DNA of 64,000 nt from Thermovenabulum sp049723235. GTDB taxonomy: Bacteria > Bacillota > Thermosediminibacteria > Thermosediminibacterales > Thermosediminibacteraceae. The stretch is from the NCBI RefSeq assembly GCF_049723235.1, contig NZ_JBNARB010000003.1, positions 95,724 through 159,723 on the forward strand, read 5' to 3'. Shown piece after piece: positions 25,255 through 33,415 of this stretch. The notes below the pieces were generated by a model, which had not been told where the DNA came from, ran no database searches, and saw only the letters and a list, made by a program, of their open reading frames with translations. The translations under genes and the position numbers were made by a program. Within the stretch, counting starts at the first letter, position 1. Every line of letters starts with the position of its first letter.

Positions 25255-25690
25255 AAAAAGTAAAAAGGGCATATAGCAATCTACCTTGCACCAATACTGA
25301 TAGCTTATTACCCAACCATGATCTTCCGACCATGATAGAGCAGTTCACCACCAGTACTGATGGGCCGTTCGACCACTCAGGATATCTACGCACCTGTATG
25401 CAACCTCTCGGCTGCATACAAGCGCATGAAATAGTGGCCAGCTAAATCATAACAAAAAGTTTCAATACCCTGAGTGATCTTAGCTCGACCCGGCATGATA
25501 GGTTGGAACCCTGCTGCAATCAAAAATGATCGACTGCAGCAAAGCTTTTCCCCACCATGCAGGATCTGCCCTCCGGCTGCATGCAAGCCTTGTCAGCCTG
25601 CATGCAACCTTTGGTCGACCCATATACGACCCCGTAGGATCATATATGAGTCTTAGCTCAACTGCTACATACCCTTTACACTATTTATTG
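25255..25690 (-). ncRNA. Candidate large structured RNA of about 430 nt, family not recognised
   Basis: The stretch after rmuC has no credible ORF but many strong stems: 25395-25402/25413-25420; 25513-25518/25535-25540; a 15-bp stem 25575-25589/25595-25609; 25618-25629/25640-25651. A long-range pairing joins 25371-25385 with 25465-25479. Similar short units recur (AGTACTGGTG and AGTATTGGTG; GAGCTAAGA twice; GGTCGA several times). On the minus strand it ends in CCCTTTTTACTTTTTT, like a terminator. It is GC-richer than its flanks. It could be an ornate RNA of the OLE/ROOL/HEARO kind or the RNA part of a mobile element. Strand is inferred from the T-run. Confidence 0.55.
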
Positions 25691-25760
25691 TGACCCATAA
25701 AAAAATTAATATGCAGTTATTTTTTGGTAATATTTGTCAAATTATTAAATATTTCGTAAA

Positions 25761-25786
25761 AAAGCTGCGGTTTTTGCCGCAGCTTT
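25761..25786 (-). terminator. Terminator after the NSS transporter operon
   Basis: A 10-bp stem AAAGCTGCGG/CCGCAGCTTT with a six-base loop, followed on the minus strand by a T-run (TTTTTTACG). It lies 31 bp after the small-subunit gene. Confidence 0.85.
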
Positions 25787-25817
25787 CATTGTTTCTTATT
25801 TTGTATTAAATTTATAA

Positions 25818-25919
25818 TTATTTTTGCTGGTATTTTATCAAGTTGGACATCGTTACATATACTCCACCTAAAATTACAACCCACGCTAAAAGCATAAATC
25901 CAAGAGCTCCACCGGACAT
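25818..25919 (-). CDS. MetS-like small subunit of NSS transporter (33 aa)
   Basis: A 33-residue membrane peptide, MSGGALGFMLLAWVVILGG then VYVTMSNLIKYQQK, with one hydrophobic helix. It has an excellent ribosome site (GGGAGG, eight bases before ATG) and lies 16 bp after the NSS transporter gene. Small one-helix proteins next to NSS transporters are known as MetS-type subunits of the MetPS methionine/alanine importer. It is short enough to be missed by gene finders. Confidence 0.8.
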   Translation of the reverse strand: MSGGALGFMLLAWVVILGGVYVTMSNLIKYQQK

Positions 25920-25935
25920 TTATATTTCCTCCCCT

Positions 25936-27516
25936 CTACGCCTTGTAGGCCTTTTGGGCTGCTGCACCGGGACCATACTTTTTCTGAATAGTGGTATAGG
26001 CTTCAATAAACCCAATAATTAATATGGCAAAGAGTAATAGCCTTGCTCCCTGCACCCAGGGGACCAAATTGGGCATCTTTTCTACAAAGCTGGGTACCCA
26101 TCTGAAATATCCATCATTGATATAGCTTCTTGTGGAAAATACCAGGAGGATTGCTATTGCCAATGGTGTTATCCATTTTATCATAATATTGAAGAACGCG
26201 GAGGAAATCTTCCAGTAGCTTCCTCTGTTGATTTCCTCCAAGGATTTCTTTTCACCAAACAGCCATCCTACCACAAATACTTCCAACAAACCTACTACTA
26301 CCAGGAAGTAAGAACCTACCCAGTTATCAAGTTCTGTAAGGAAAACAAGTTCCGCAGTCTTTGTCAAAACAGGTTCGAGAGCTACGGGTAGACCAATTAT
26401 TATATAAAGAGCAAAGATCAGCCAGGAACCAATCCTTCTTGGAATATTCAAATCTTCTTCCAAAAGGGCTATCAGGTAGTTATACATGGCTATTGCTGAA
26501 GTGAACCCGGCAAAGAAAAGTATCAAGAACCAGAAAGCTCCGAAAATCTGCCCTGCAGGCATCATTCTGAATACGTTAGGCAGCGCTATAAAAGATAAGC
26601 CTACGCCCGATTTAATGCCATCCATTCCTAAAAATGTGTAAGCAATGGGTATCGCTATACTTCCACCCAGTATTACTTCCGCAAATTCATTTAAAAAAAC
26701 CGTTGCAGTAGCCGAAAGCACTATATCATCGTCGGGCTTCAAGTAAGAAGCGTAGTTTTGAATAATTCCCATACCAAGGGATAGTGTAAAGAATATTTGT
26801 CCTGCTGCAGCAAGTGCTGACTGCCAGCTCAGTTCATTCCAGTGAGGGCTCCAGAGGTAATCAAGTCCTTTTAACGGCGACCAATCGGGATTTACAGGGG
26901 TGCCAAGGGTTAAAGCTCTGATAATCAATATAAATCCGAGAACATATAATGATGGCATCATGACCTTTGCCCAGGCTTCAATACCCTTTTGAACACCACG
27001 GGTTAACGCAAGGCCAAGAAGGAAAAGAGCAATTACCCAGAATGTAATCGAAAGACCCGGTGTCTGAATGTAGTTTACGAAAACTTCTCCTGTAGATTTT
27101 GCTTTGTCCATGTAACCGCCGGTTAATGAAAGGTAAGAATATCCAAGAGTCCAGCCTATGATCTGTGTATAATAGGCGTTTACAAGGCTAACTACGGAAA
27201 ATACAAGCATTCCGGCTAAGGATCCAAGTATAGCTGCCGTGGTGTGAGATGTCCTTTCCTTCGACTGCAGATAAACCATGCAGCCTACCGTCCCATGTCC
27301 GTACTTACCGCCGTACCTTCCCTGCATCCATTCCACATACATGATAGGAATACCAAGAATTATAAGTGCTGCAAAATAAGGGATCATGAAAGCGCCGCCG
27401 CCGTTTTTCGCGGCCTGGTACGGGAAGCGCCAGAAGTTTCCAAGACCTATAGCGTTTCCCGCCATAGCAAGAATAAGTCCAAGTTTTGTTCCCCAGTTCT
27501 CTCTGCCTTCTGCCAT
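25936..27516 (-). CDS. Sodium-dependent amino-acid transporter, NSS/SNF family
   Basis: A 526-residue, 12-helix Na+ symporter. The first helix carries the substrate/Na+ site (LILAMAGNAIGLGNFWRFPYQAAKNGGGAF), the best-known NSS signature. The adjacent small subunit gene suggests a MetP-like methionine/alanine importer, though the substrate cannot be read directly. ATG 27516 follows AAGGGGAGG. The two-gene unit ends in a strong terminator. Confidence 0.9.
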   Translation of the reverse strand: MAEGRENWGTKLGLILAMAGNAIGLGNFWRFPYQAAKNGGGAFMIPYFAALIILGIPIMYVEWMQGRYGGKYGHGTVGCMVYLQSKERTSHTTAAILGSLAGMLVFSVVSLVNAYYTQIIGWTLGYSYLSLTGGYMDKAKSTGEVFVNYIQTPGLSITFWVIALFLLGLALTRGVQKGIEAWAKVMMPSLYVLGFILIIRALTLGTPVNPDWSPLKGLDYLWSPHWNELSWQSALAAAGQIFFTLSLGMGIIQNYASYLKPDDDIVLSATATVFLNEFAEVILGGSIAIPIAYTFLGMDGIKSGVGLSFIALPNVFRMMPAGQIFGAFWFLILFFAGFTSAIAMYNYLIALLEEDLNIPRRIGSWLIFALYIIIGLPVALEPVLTKTAELVFLTELDNWVGSYFLVVVGLLEVFVVGWLFGEKKSLEEINRGSYWKISSAFFNIMIKWITPLAIAILLVFSTRSYINDGYFRWVPSFVEKMPNLVPWVQGARLLLFAILIIGFIEAYTTIQKKYGPGAAAQKAYKA

Positions 27517-27730
27517 AAAAAACCTCCCCTTGTTAAAAAATTATTTTTTAATTTAAAATGTTAAAAAGTTGTTTATTATTATACATTAAATCTTCTAAAT
27601 TTACAATACATGATTTATTATGCGAAATAATCACTCTTTTTCATATTATACTATAAATTTTTCTTTATTTATAATTTTCTGTTGTTTTTCTTTAAAAAAA
27701 TAATGTTTACTGAATTAATATAATTTTGAT

Positions 27731-28306
27731 TTAAACCAGTTTATACCCGAGTTCGAAAGCTTTCACGTTAATCTCTACGTACTTTTCCGGTACCACCTCC
27801 TTAATTACTTTTACAAATTTCTCCTTATTAAAGTACATTACTTTTGCCAATGCCCCGGTTAAAATGATATTTTGAACCCTGACATCGCCAAGCTCCTTTG
27901 CTTTTGAAACAGCATCAATGATTATTGCATTTTTAATATTATTTTTTACAAACTCCGTTATGTTTTCGGGATATTCTTCCTTCCCTGCAAGCACCGTGGA
28001 AGGAGGTATTTCTAAATCGTTTAAAATTAATGTTCCATCATTGGACAAAAAATCAATATAACGAAGTGCCTCCAATTTTTCAAAGGCGAGTAACACATCG
28101 GCTTTCCCTTTTTCTATAACTGGAGAATACACTTTTTCGCCGTACCTGATCTGAGTAACAACACTTCCTCCCCTCTGGGCCATTCCGTGAATCTCTGACA
28201 TCTTCACATCAAATCCGTGCTCTATCAAAGCCCGGGTTATTACTTTGCCCGAAAGTATAGTCCCCTGCCCGCCTACACCGGAGATAAAAATATTCTTTAC
28301 CGTCAT
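27731..28306 (-). CDS. iorB: 2-oxoacid (indolepyruvate-type) ferredoxin oxidoreductase, beta subunit
   Basis: A 191-residue gamma/beta-type subunit: NIFISGVGGQGTILSGKVITRAL and EIHGMAQRGGSVVTQIRYG are typical of IorB. With IorA it oxidises 2-oxoacids to acyl-CoA, reducing ferredoxin. It overlaps iorA by 4 bp (ATGA) and is the last gene of the bcd-buk-ptb-iorAB operon. Homology points to aryl pyruvates, but the operon partners point to branched-chain 2-oxoacids. Confidence 0.92.
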   Translation of the reverse strand: MTVKNIFISGVGGQGTILSGKVITRALIEHGFDVKMSEIHGMAQRGGSVVTQIRYGEKVYSPVIEKGKADVLLAFEKLEALRYIDFLSNDGTLILNDLEIPPSTVLAGKEEYPENITEFVKNNIKNAIIIDAVSKAKELGDVRVQNIILTGALAKVMYFNKEKFVKVIKEVVPEKYVEINVKAFELGYKLV

Positions 28307-30066
28307 CTTTCTTCACCCGCCTTTTCAATTGCATCAAAAGGACATACCTGAGCACATACGGAGCAACCTACGCAGCTCAATGGGTTTATTATTGTTTCTT
28401 CCCCGTGAATCTGCACCGCAGGGCAGCCTACCTTCAAACACATCTTGCATTTTTTGCATTTTTCCTGATTTACTTTATAAAGCCCCTTAGGCCCTTTTCC
28501 TTTTAATAATGCGCACGGCCTTCTTGCTATTATTACCGAGGGTTCGGTTTTATTATTTGCCGCAGTTTTTATAGCATTTTCCACAGCACTTAAATCATAA
28601 GAATCTACCGTATAAATGTTCTTAATACCAAGAGCCTTGCAGATTTCCTCCAAGGAAACCGCATATGCAGGTTCATCTTTTGCATTGTATCCGGTTCCGG
28701 GATGGTGCTGGTGTCCGGTCATAGCAGTAATGCTATTATCTACGATCATGGTTATGGTATTGCTGTTATTATATACCACATTCATGAGTCCCGTTACGCC
28801 GGAATGCAGAAAAGTAGAGTCCCCTATCACGCTTATTACGAGCGGGCTTTCTTTTCCTTCCTGTTCGTATGCCTTTTTAAAACCGTGCCCCATACCAATG
28901 CTGGCGCCCATGCACAGAATACTGTCAATTCCCTCCAAAGGCGGTAAAACACCCAGGCTGTAGCAACCGATATCGCTGGTAACTACCGCCTTCATTTTTC
29001 GTAAAACATAAAATACTCCTCGATGCGGGCATCCGGCACACAATACAGGAGGTCTCATGGGCAGGTTCCCCTGGGGTTTATAGTAAACTTTTGCCTTACC
29101 TGCTCCAAAGGCTTCCCGGATTATTTCAGGAGAAAGTTCTCCAATCGCAGGAATTACCTCTTTTCCAATAATATTTTTATATCCCATGGCTTTTATACTA
29201 TTTTCTAAATATGGATCAAGTTCTTCGACTACATATACCTTTTCGAATTTATTTACAAATTCCGAAATTAATTTTTCAGGCAGGGGATAGGTCATGGTTA
29301 ATTTCAATATGCTTATATCATCGCCGAATACTTCTTTTACGTACTGATAACTTACACCGCTGGTTATAATACCGAATTCTTTAATACTACCCCATACAAT
29401 TTTATTGTACGAAAAGCTTTCACTGAAATCTTTTAAGGCCTTTAATCTTTCTTCTAAATCCAATCTCCTTCTTCTTGCAAATCCGGGGATCATTGCGTAT
29501 TTTTGCGGATTTTTTTTATAAGCCGCAAGTTCCCTTTTTATTCGCTCTCCCAGCCGGACTATCCCCCTGCTATGGGCAATCCTGGTCGTTATTCTGAATA
29601 AAACCGGGATATCGTATTTTTCACTTACTTCCAAGGCTATGCCAATAAGGTCTTTTGCTTCCTGACTATCCGAAGGCTCAAACATGGGAATCCTGGCAAA
29701 AGGAGCGTAGTTTCTATTATCCTGTTCATCCTGCGAGCTATGCATACCGGGATCATCGGCACTCACAAGCACGAGCCCTCCATTTACCCCCGTGTAAACA
29801 AGGGTAAACAATGGATCCGCAGCTACATTTACCCCTACGTGTTTCATAGAAACTAGGCATCTGGCTCCCGCAAGGCTCGCACCCGCAGCCGATTCTAATG
29901 CGACTTTTTCGTTAGGAGCCCATTCTGCATGAATTTCTTTGTATTTTGCTATATTCTCGAGAATTTCGGTACTGGGAGTACCGGGGTATGCAGAAGCAAA
30001 GATTACGCCGTATTCGTATGCCCCCCTTGCTATAGCTTCATTTCCGGTTAAAAATTCTTTTTTCAA
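28303..30066 (-). CDS. iorA: 2-oxoacid (indolepyruvate-type) ferredoxin oxidoreductase, alpha subunit
   Basis: About 587 residues. An N-terminal pyrimidine-binding domain (SAYPGTPSTEILENIA, EWAPNEKVALESAAGASL), a central TPP domain (LCAGCPHRG, TSDIGCYSLG, IGDSTFLHSG) and a C-terminal ferredoxin domain with two 4Fe-4S motifs (CKKCKMCLKVGCP and CVGCSVCAQVCP). Start TTG 30066 is preferred: it overlaps the ptb stop (TTGA) and has GAGGGG upstream. In the operon it takes the place of the BkdA/BkdB dehydrogenase found in Bacillus bkd operons. Confidence 0.93.
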   Translation of the reverse strand: MKKEFLTGNEAIARGAYEYGVIFASAYPGTPSTEILENIAKYKEIHAEWAPNEKVALESAAGASLAGARCLVSMKHVGVNVAADPLFTLVYTGVNGGLVLVSADDPGMHSSQDEQDNRNYAPFARIPMFEPSDSQEAKDLIGIALEVSEKYDIPVLFRITTRIAHSRGIVRLGERIKRELAAYKKNPQKYAMIPGFARRRRLDLEERLKALKDFSESFSYNKIVWGSIKEFGIITSGVSYQYVKEVFGDDISILKLTMTYPLPEKLISEFVNKFEKVYVVEELDPYLENSIKAMGYKNIIGKEVIPAIGELSPEIIREAFGAGKAKVYYKPQGNLPMRPPVLCAGCPHRGVFYVLRKMKAVVTSDIGCYSLGVLPPLEGIDSILCMGASIGMGHGFKKAYEQEGKESPLVISVIGDSTFLHSGVTGLMNVVYNNSNTITMIVDNSITAMTGHQHHPGTGYNAKDEPAYAVSLEEICKALGIKNIYTVDSYDLSAVENAIKTAANNKTEPSVIIARRPCALLKGKGPKGLYKVNQEKCKKCKMCLKVGCPAVQIHGEETIINPLSCVGCSVCAQVCPFDAIEKAGEER

Positions 30067-30971
30067 ATCTTTCCACCCCTCTTTACTAAGCATGCCAGAG
30101 CAATTGAAGCAAGTTTTGAAAAACTGCTATCTGCCCTGGAGGAAAGGACTATAGGTGCCCTTGCACCCAGGACAATTCCCGCCATCGCTCCATTTGCAAG
30201 AAAGGATAAAGATTTCCCCAGGGCATTTCCGGCTTCGATGTCGGGAACGAGCAAAAGATCCGCATCACCGGCTACCGGGCTTTTTATCCCTTTATGAATA
30301 GCGGCATCTTTATTTACCGCATTGTCAAGAGCTAAAGGCCCATCAATTAAGGCTCCTTTTATTTGATTTCTTTCTGCCATTTTACTTATTATCGCTGCAT
30401 CCACGGTAGCGGGCATTTTTAAAGAAACGGTTTCTACAGCGCACAGCACCGCCACTTTGGGTTTTTCATAACCCAAACAATGAAGTGCAAAAATTGCATT
30501 TTGCAAAATTGATATTTTCTCTTCCAGCGTTGGTGAAATATTCACTCCCCCATCTGTTAAAAATAATAATTTGTGGTAGGAAGGGACTTCGAAGGCTGCC
30601 ATGTGGCTGAGTAGTGCTCCCGTTCTGAGCCCCGCTTCCGGGTCCAGGACGGCTTTCATAAAAGCAGCGGTGTCTATAAGCCCTTTCATAAGCACCTCTG
30701 CAGCATTTTGAGAAACAAGATTTACTCCTTGCTTTGCTGCCTTTTCGACAGGGCAGTCTAAAATCTCATCTTCTTCAAGCATTAATCCTACCTCTCCTGC
30801 CTTTTTTAATATATCTTCTTTTTCCCCTACCAGTATGGGTTTAATAAAACCCATTCCTTTGGCGTCCCTTATAGCTTCAAGCACAGGTTCGTCCGCTGCC
30901 TGAATTACGCTTACCTTTACGGGGGGAAAGGCTGCAAGTTTCTCAAATATCTCTTTAAAGTTTTTAATCAA
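30063..30971 (-). CDS. ptb: Phosphate butyryltransferase family acyl-CoA:phosphate transferase
   Basis: About 302 residues. PTA/PTB family marks include GMGFIKPILVGEKEDI, AAFMKAVLDPEAGLRTG, LLFLTDGGVNISPTLEEK and a glycine-rich C-terminus (LSFLANGAMAGIVLGARAPIVL). It converts (iso)butyryl- or isovaleryl-CoA to the acyl phosphate. TTG 30971 is preferred over 31010 because GGGGGTG lies six bases upstream and the length then matches the family. It overlaps buk by 8 bp. Confidence 0.93.
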   Translation of the reverse strand: MIKNFKEIFEKLAAFPPVKVSVIQAADEPVLEAIRDAKGMGFIKPILVGEKEDILKKAGEVGLMLEEDEILDCPVEKAAKQGVNLVSQNAAEVLMKGLIDTAAFMKAVLDPEAGLRTGALLSHMAAFEVPSYHKLLFLTDGGVNISPTLEEKISILQNAIFALHCLGYEKPKVAVLCAVETVSLKMPATVDAAIISKMAERNQIKGALIDGPLALDNAVNKDAAIHKGIKSPVAGDADLLLVPDIEAGNALGKSLSFLANGAMAGIVLGARAPIVLSSRADSSFSKLASIALACLVKRGGKI

Positions 30972-32043
30972 CGTAATCACCCCCGTATTCCTGCACTTTT
31001 TCTTTTCCATTGATTACCCTTAATGCAGCTTCCGCAAGAGCCAGCATTTCTTCTTCCCCGGGAACCCTTTCTACTTTTGCTATAAAACCCACCCTTTCCT
31101 TAATCTTTTCGCAAATGTATTCGGATTTTGCTATTCCGCCGGTAAGGATAATGTAATCCACTTCCCCTTTTAAAACCGTAGCCATTTCCCCGATTGTCTT
31201 GGCTATCTGATATATCATAGCATCAAGAATTAGCCTTGCCCTGTTATCTCCACTTTTAGCCCTTTCTTCAACTTCTTTAACATCCTTTGTTTCAAGATAT
31301 GAATAAATTCCTCCTTCATGAATAAGCTTTTTTATCATTTCTTCCTTCGTGTATTTTCCAGAATAACATAGTTCCACCAGCTCCAGTATCGGAAGGCCGC
31401 CGGCTCTTTCGGGGGAAAATGGGCCTTCACAGTTGGCGCTATCCACATCCACCATGCGCCCTTTATTGACCGCTGCTATTGAGATGCCACCGCCGAGATG
31501 CGCCACAATAAAATTTTTTTCTTTAAAGGAAAAACCGTATTTTTCTGCGGTGGAAAAAATGACCCTCCTGATATTCAGAGCGTGGGAAAGGCTTTTCCTT
31601 TCAATCCCTGCAAGTCCAGAAATCCGTGCCACTTCTTCCATTTCATCCACCGACACCGGATCTATTACATAAGCGGGAATATCGAAATTTTCGCTTATCC
31701 TTTTTGCTATAAACGCCGCTACATTTGAAGCATGTTCTCCTGCCACCGCATTTTTTAAATCCGATAACATTAATTCATTAATGGCGTAAACTCCAGCTCT
31801 TACCGGTCTTAGAATTCCTCCCCTTGCAGCTATAACATCAAAATCGGAAAAATTTAACCCTCTTTTGAAAAGTGCTTCTTTTATAGCCTTGTACCTTAAT
31901 TCTTCCTGTTCAATTACTTTATTAAAAGCCTTAAGTTCTTCATAATCGTGCAAAACATTTTCGGTGAGTATCTCCCTGTGATCTTCGAATACGGAAATCT
32001 TAGTGGAAGTTGATCCCGGATTAATGGCGAGTATCCTGCTCAC
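30964..32043 (-). CDS. buk: Butyrate kinase (branched acyl kinase)
   Basis: A 359-residue ASKHA kinase. RILAINPGSTSTKISVFED is the phosphate-1 loop, NFIVAHLGGGISIAAVNKGRMVD the second, and YIILTGGIAKSEYICEKI the adenosine motif; length equals Clostridium Buk. It makes ATP from acyl phosphate. Sitting between bcd and ptb, it likely works on isobutyryl-, isovaleryl- and 2-methylbutyryl-phosphate. Confidence 0.95.
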   Translation of the reverse strand: MSRILAINPGSTSTKISVFEDHREILTENVLHDYEELKAFNKVIEQEELRYKAIKEALFKRGLNFSDFDVIAARGGILRPVRAGVYAINELMLSDLKNAVAGEHASNVAAFIAKRISENFDIPAYVIDPVSVDEMEEVARISGLAGIERKSLSHALNIRRVIFSTAEKYGFSFKEKNFIVAHLGGGISIAAVNKGRMVDVDSANCEGPFSPERAGGLPILELVELCYSGKYTKEEMIKKLIHEGGIYSYLETKDVKEVEERAKSGDNRARLILDAMIYQIAKTIGEMATVLKGEVDYIILTGGIAKSEYICEKIKERVGFIAKVERVPGEEEMLALAEAALRVINGKEKVQEYGGDYVD

Positions 32044-32105
32044 CCATATCCCCTTTCCTGTTTGAATTTTATTTTATTAAATTATTAGAGAAATTACAAT
32101 GGTTT

Positions 32106-33200
32106 TTATTTTGGAATATAATTTGTTTTCATTCTGCCAATAATATTTATCCTTTCCTCCGCTAACTTATCCGCCACTTTATAGGTGGGGATATTTTCTG
32201 CTCTGCTTATCGTAAAGATTTTTAATAAAATATTGTATATAGCTTCGGTCTTTTTCATTACCCTTTCCTTTCTTTTTTCTTTATTTTTCCCTTCTAATTC
32301 ATCCGCTACCTGAATAAGTCCTCCCGCGTTAATTACGTAATCGGGAGCATATAAAATTCCCATTTGATGAAGCATGTCCCCGTGCTTTTCCTCTAATAAC
32401 TGGTTATTAGCGGCCCCGGCAATAATTTTGCACTTTAACTTTTTTATCGTCTCGTCGTTTATTATTCCACCGCGGGCACAGGGTGAAAAAATATCGCAAT
32501 CTACTTCGTAAATTTCTTCTGCAGAAACAGCCTTTATAAAGGGGTATTTCTGCAACAACTTTGTAACATTTTCTTCGCTTATATCCGTAACAGTTATATC
32601 TTTTACTCCTTCATTAACGAGAAAATCCACAAGTATAGAGCCTACTTTACCGATACCCTGAATTGCGATTTTTCTTCCCATCAAAGAAGCATCATTATAA
32701 ACTACTTTGCAGGCAGCTTTCATACCCATATAAACACCGTAGGCTGTGGGTTCTGCCGAATTTCCGCTTCCGCCGTATTCTTCGGGCAGACCTACCATAT
32801 AATCCGATTCCCTGCTGGCATAGACAAAATCCATCCCGGTTGTCCCAAGATCCGTGCCGGTGAAATAACGCCCTTTCAGCATCTGTACAAACCTTCCCAG
32901 AGCTCTAAAAAGCCCTTCGGATTTATCCTTTTTTGGATCCCCTATTATGACCGTCTTTCCTCCGCCAAAATCCGTATCAGCTATAGCGCACTTATAGGTC
33001 ATTCCTTTTGCAAGCCTCATGGCGTCAAAAAGGGCTTCGTCTTCAGTCTCATAAGGCCACATGCGGCAACCGCCGAGAGCGGGACCCAAGGTGGTATCAT
33101 GAATAGCTATTATCGCTTTAAGTCCGGTGGTTTTGTCGTAATTGAAAATAATCTGCTCAAACCCGTGTTTTTCCATCTCTTTAAATATATCTATTTTCAT
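32106..33200 (-). CDS. bcd: Leucine/valine dehydrogenase (Glu/Leu/Phe/Val dehydrogenase family)
   Basis: A 364-residue NAD-linked amino-acid dehydrogenase. GLKAIIAIHDTTLGPALGGCRM is the substrate glycine/Asp region, FGGGKTVIIGDP carries the catalytic Lys, and IAIQGIGKVGSILVDFL binds NAD. Length and motifs fit leucine/valine rather than glutamate dehydrogenase. It is the first gene of the sigma-54 operon and feeds branched 2-oxoacids to IorAB, Ptb and Buk. ATG 33200 follows GGGGGAATAAGG. Confidence 0.92.
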   Translation of the reverse strand: MKIDIFKEMEKHGFEQIIFNYDKTTGLKAIIAIHDTTLGPALGGCRMWPYETEDEALFDAMRLAKGMTYKCAIADTDFGGGKTVIIGDPKKDKSEGLFRALGRFVQMLKGRYFTGTDLGTTGMDFVYASRESDYMVGLPEEYGGSGNSAEPTAYGVYMGMKAACKVVYNDASLMGRKIAIQGIGKVGSILVDFLVNEGVKDITVTDISEENVTKLLQKYPFIKAVSAEEIYEVDCDIFSPCARGGIINDETIKKLKCKIIAGAANNQLLEEKHGDMLHQMGILYAPDYVINAGGLIQVADELEGKNKEKRKERVMKKTEAIYNILLKIFTISRAENIPTYKVADKLAEERINIIGRMKTNYIPK

Positions 33201-33254
33201 CCTTATTCCCCCATTATTATTTTTAAAAAGTTTTTCAGCTTATATTTTAAATTA

Positions 33255-33270
33255 AGCAATAATTGTGCCA
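33255..33270 (-). promoter_or_regulatory. Sigma-54 (-24/-12) promoter of bcd-buk-ptb-iorAB
   Basis: On the minus strand TGGCACAATTATTGCT is an exact TGGCAC-N5-TTGCT sigma-54 element, about 55 bp ahead of the bcd start. The gene just upstream encodes a sigma-54 activator, so the match is very likely functional. Confidence 0.9.
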
Positions 33271-33322
33271 CAATTAAGAATAAGATAAAAATGACAAAAG
33301 GTTTTGATAACGTTTATTTTAA

Positions 33323-33339
33323 TATACATTTTTTGTATA
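33323..33339. promoter_or_regulatory. Palindromic upstream activating site for the sigma-54 activator
   Basis: TATACA-N5-TGTATA lies about 60 bp upstream of the -24 element. Related GTATAC/GTATATAC sequences lie at the start of the activator gene (34812-34850), suggesting the same protein also binds there. Confidence 0.5.
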
Positions 33340-33378
33340 CTTTTATTTACTTTTTATTCGCCCGGCTAAACAAACAAA

Positions 33379-33415
33379 AAAAGAGAACAAAAAATGTATA
33401 ATTTTGTTCTCTTTT
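33379..33415. terminator. Terminator of the sigma-54 activator gene
   Basis: A 14-bp stem AAAAGAGAACAAAA/TTTTGTTCTCTTTT (33379-33392, 33402-33415) reaches into the activator's stop codon and separates it from the sigma-54 promoter. Confidence 0.8.

Noticed and set aside
25235..25586. Two short minus-strand ORFs of 60-66 codons after rmuC
   Set aside because: They have no ribosome sites, overlap in different frames and lie within dense inverted repeats, so the stretch reads as structured RNA, not protein.
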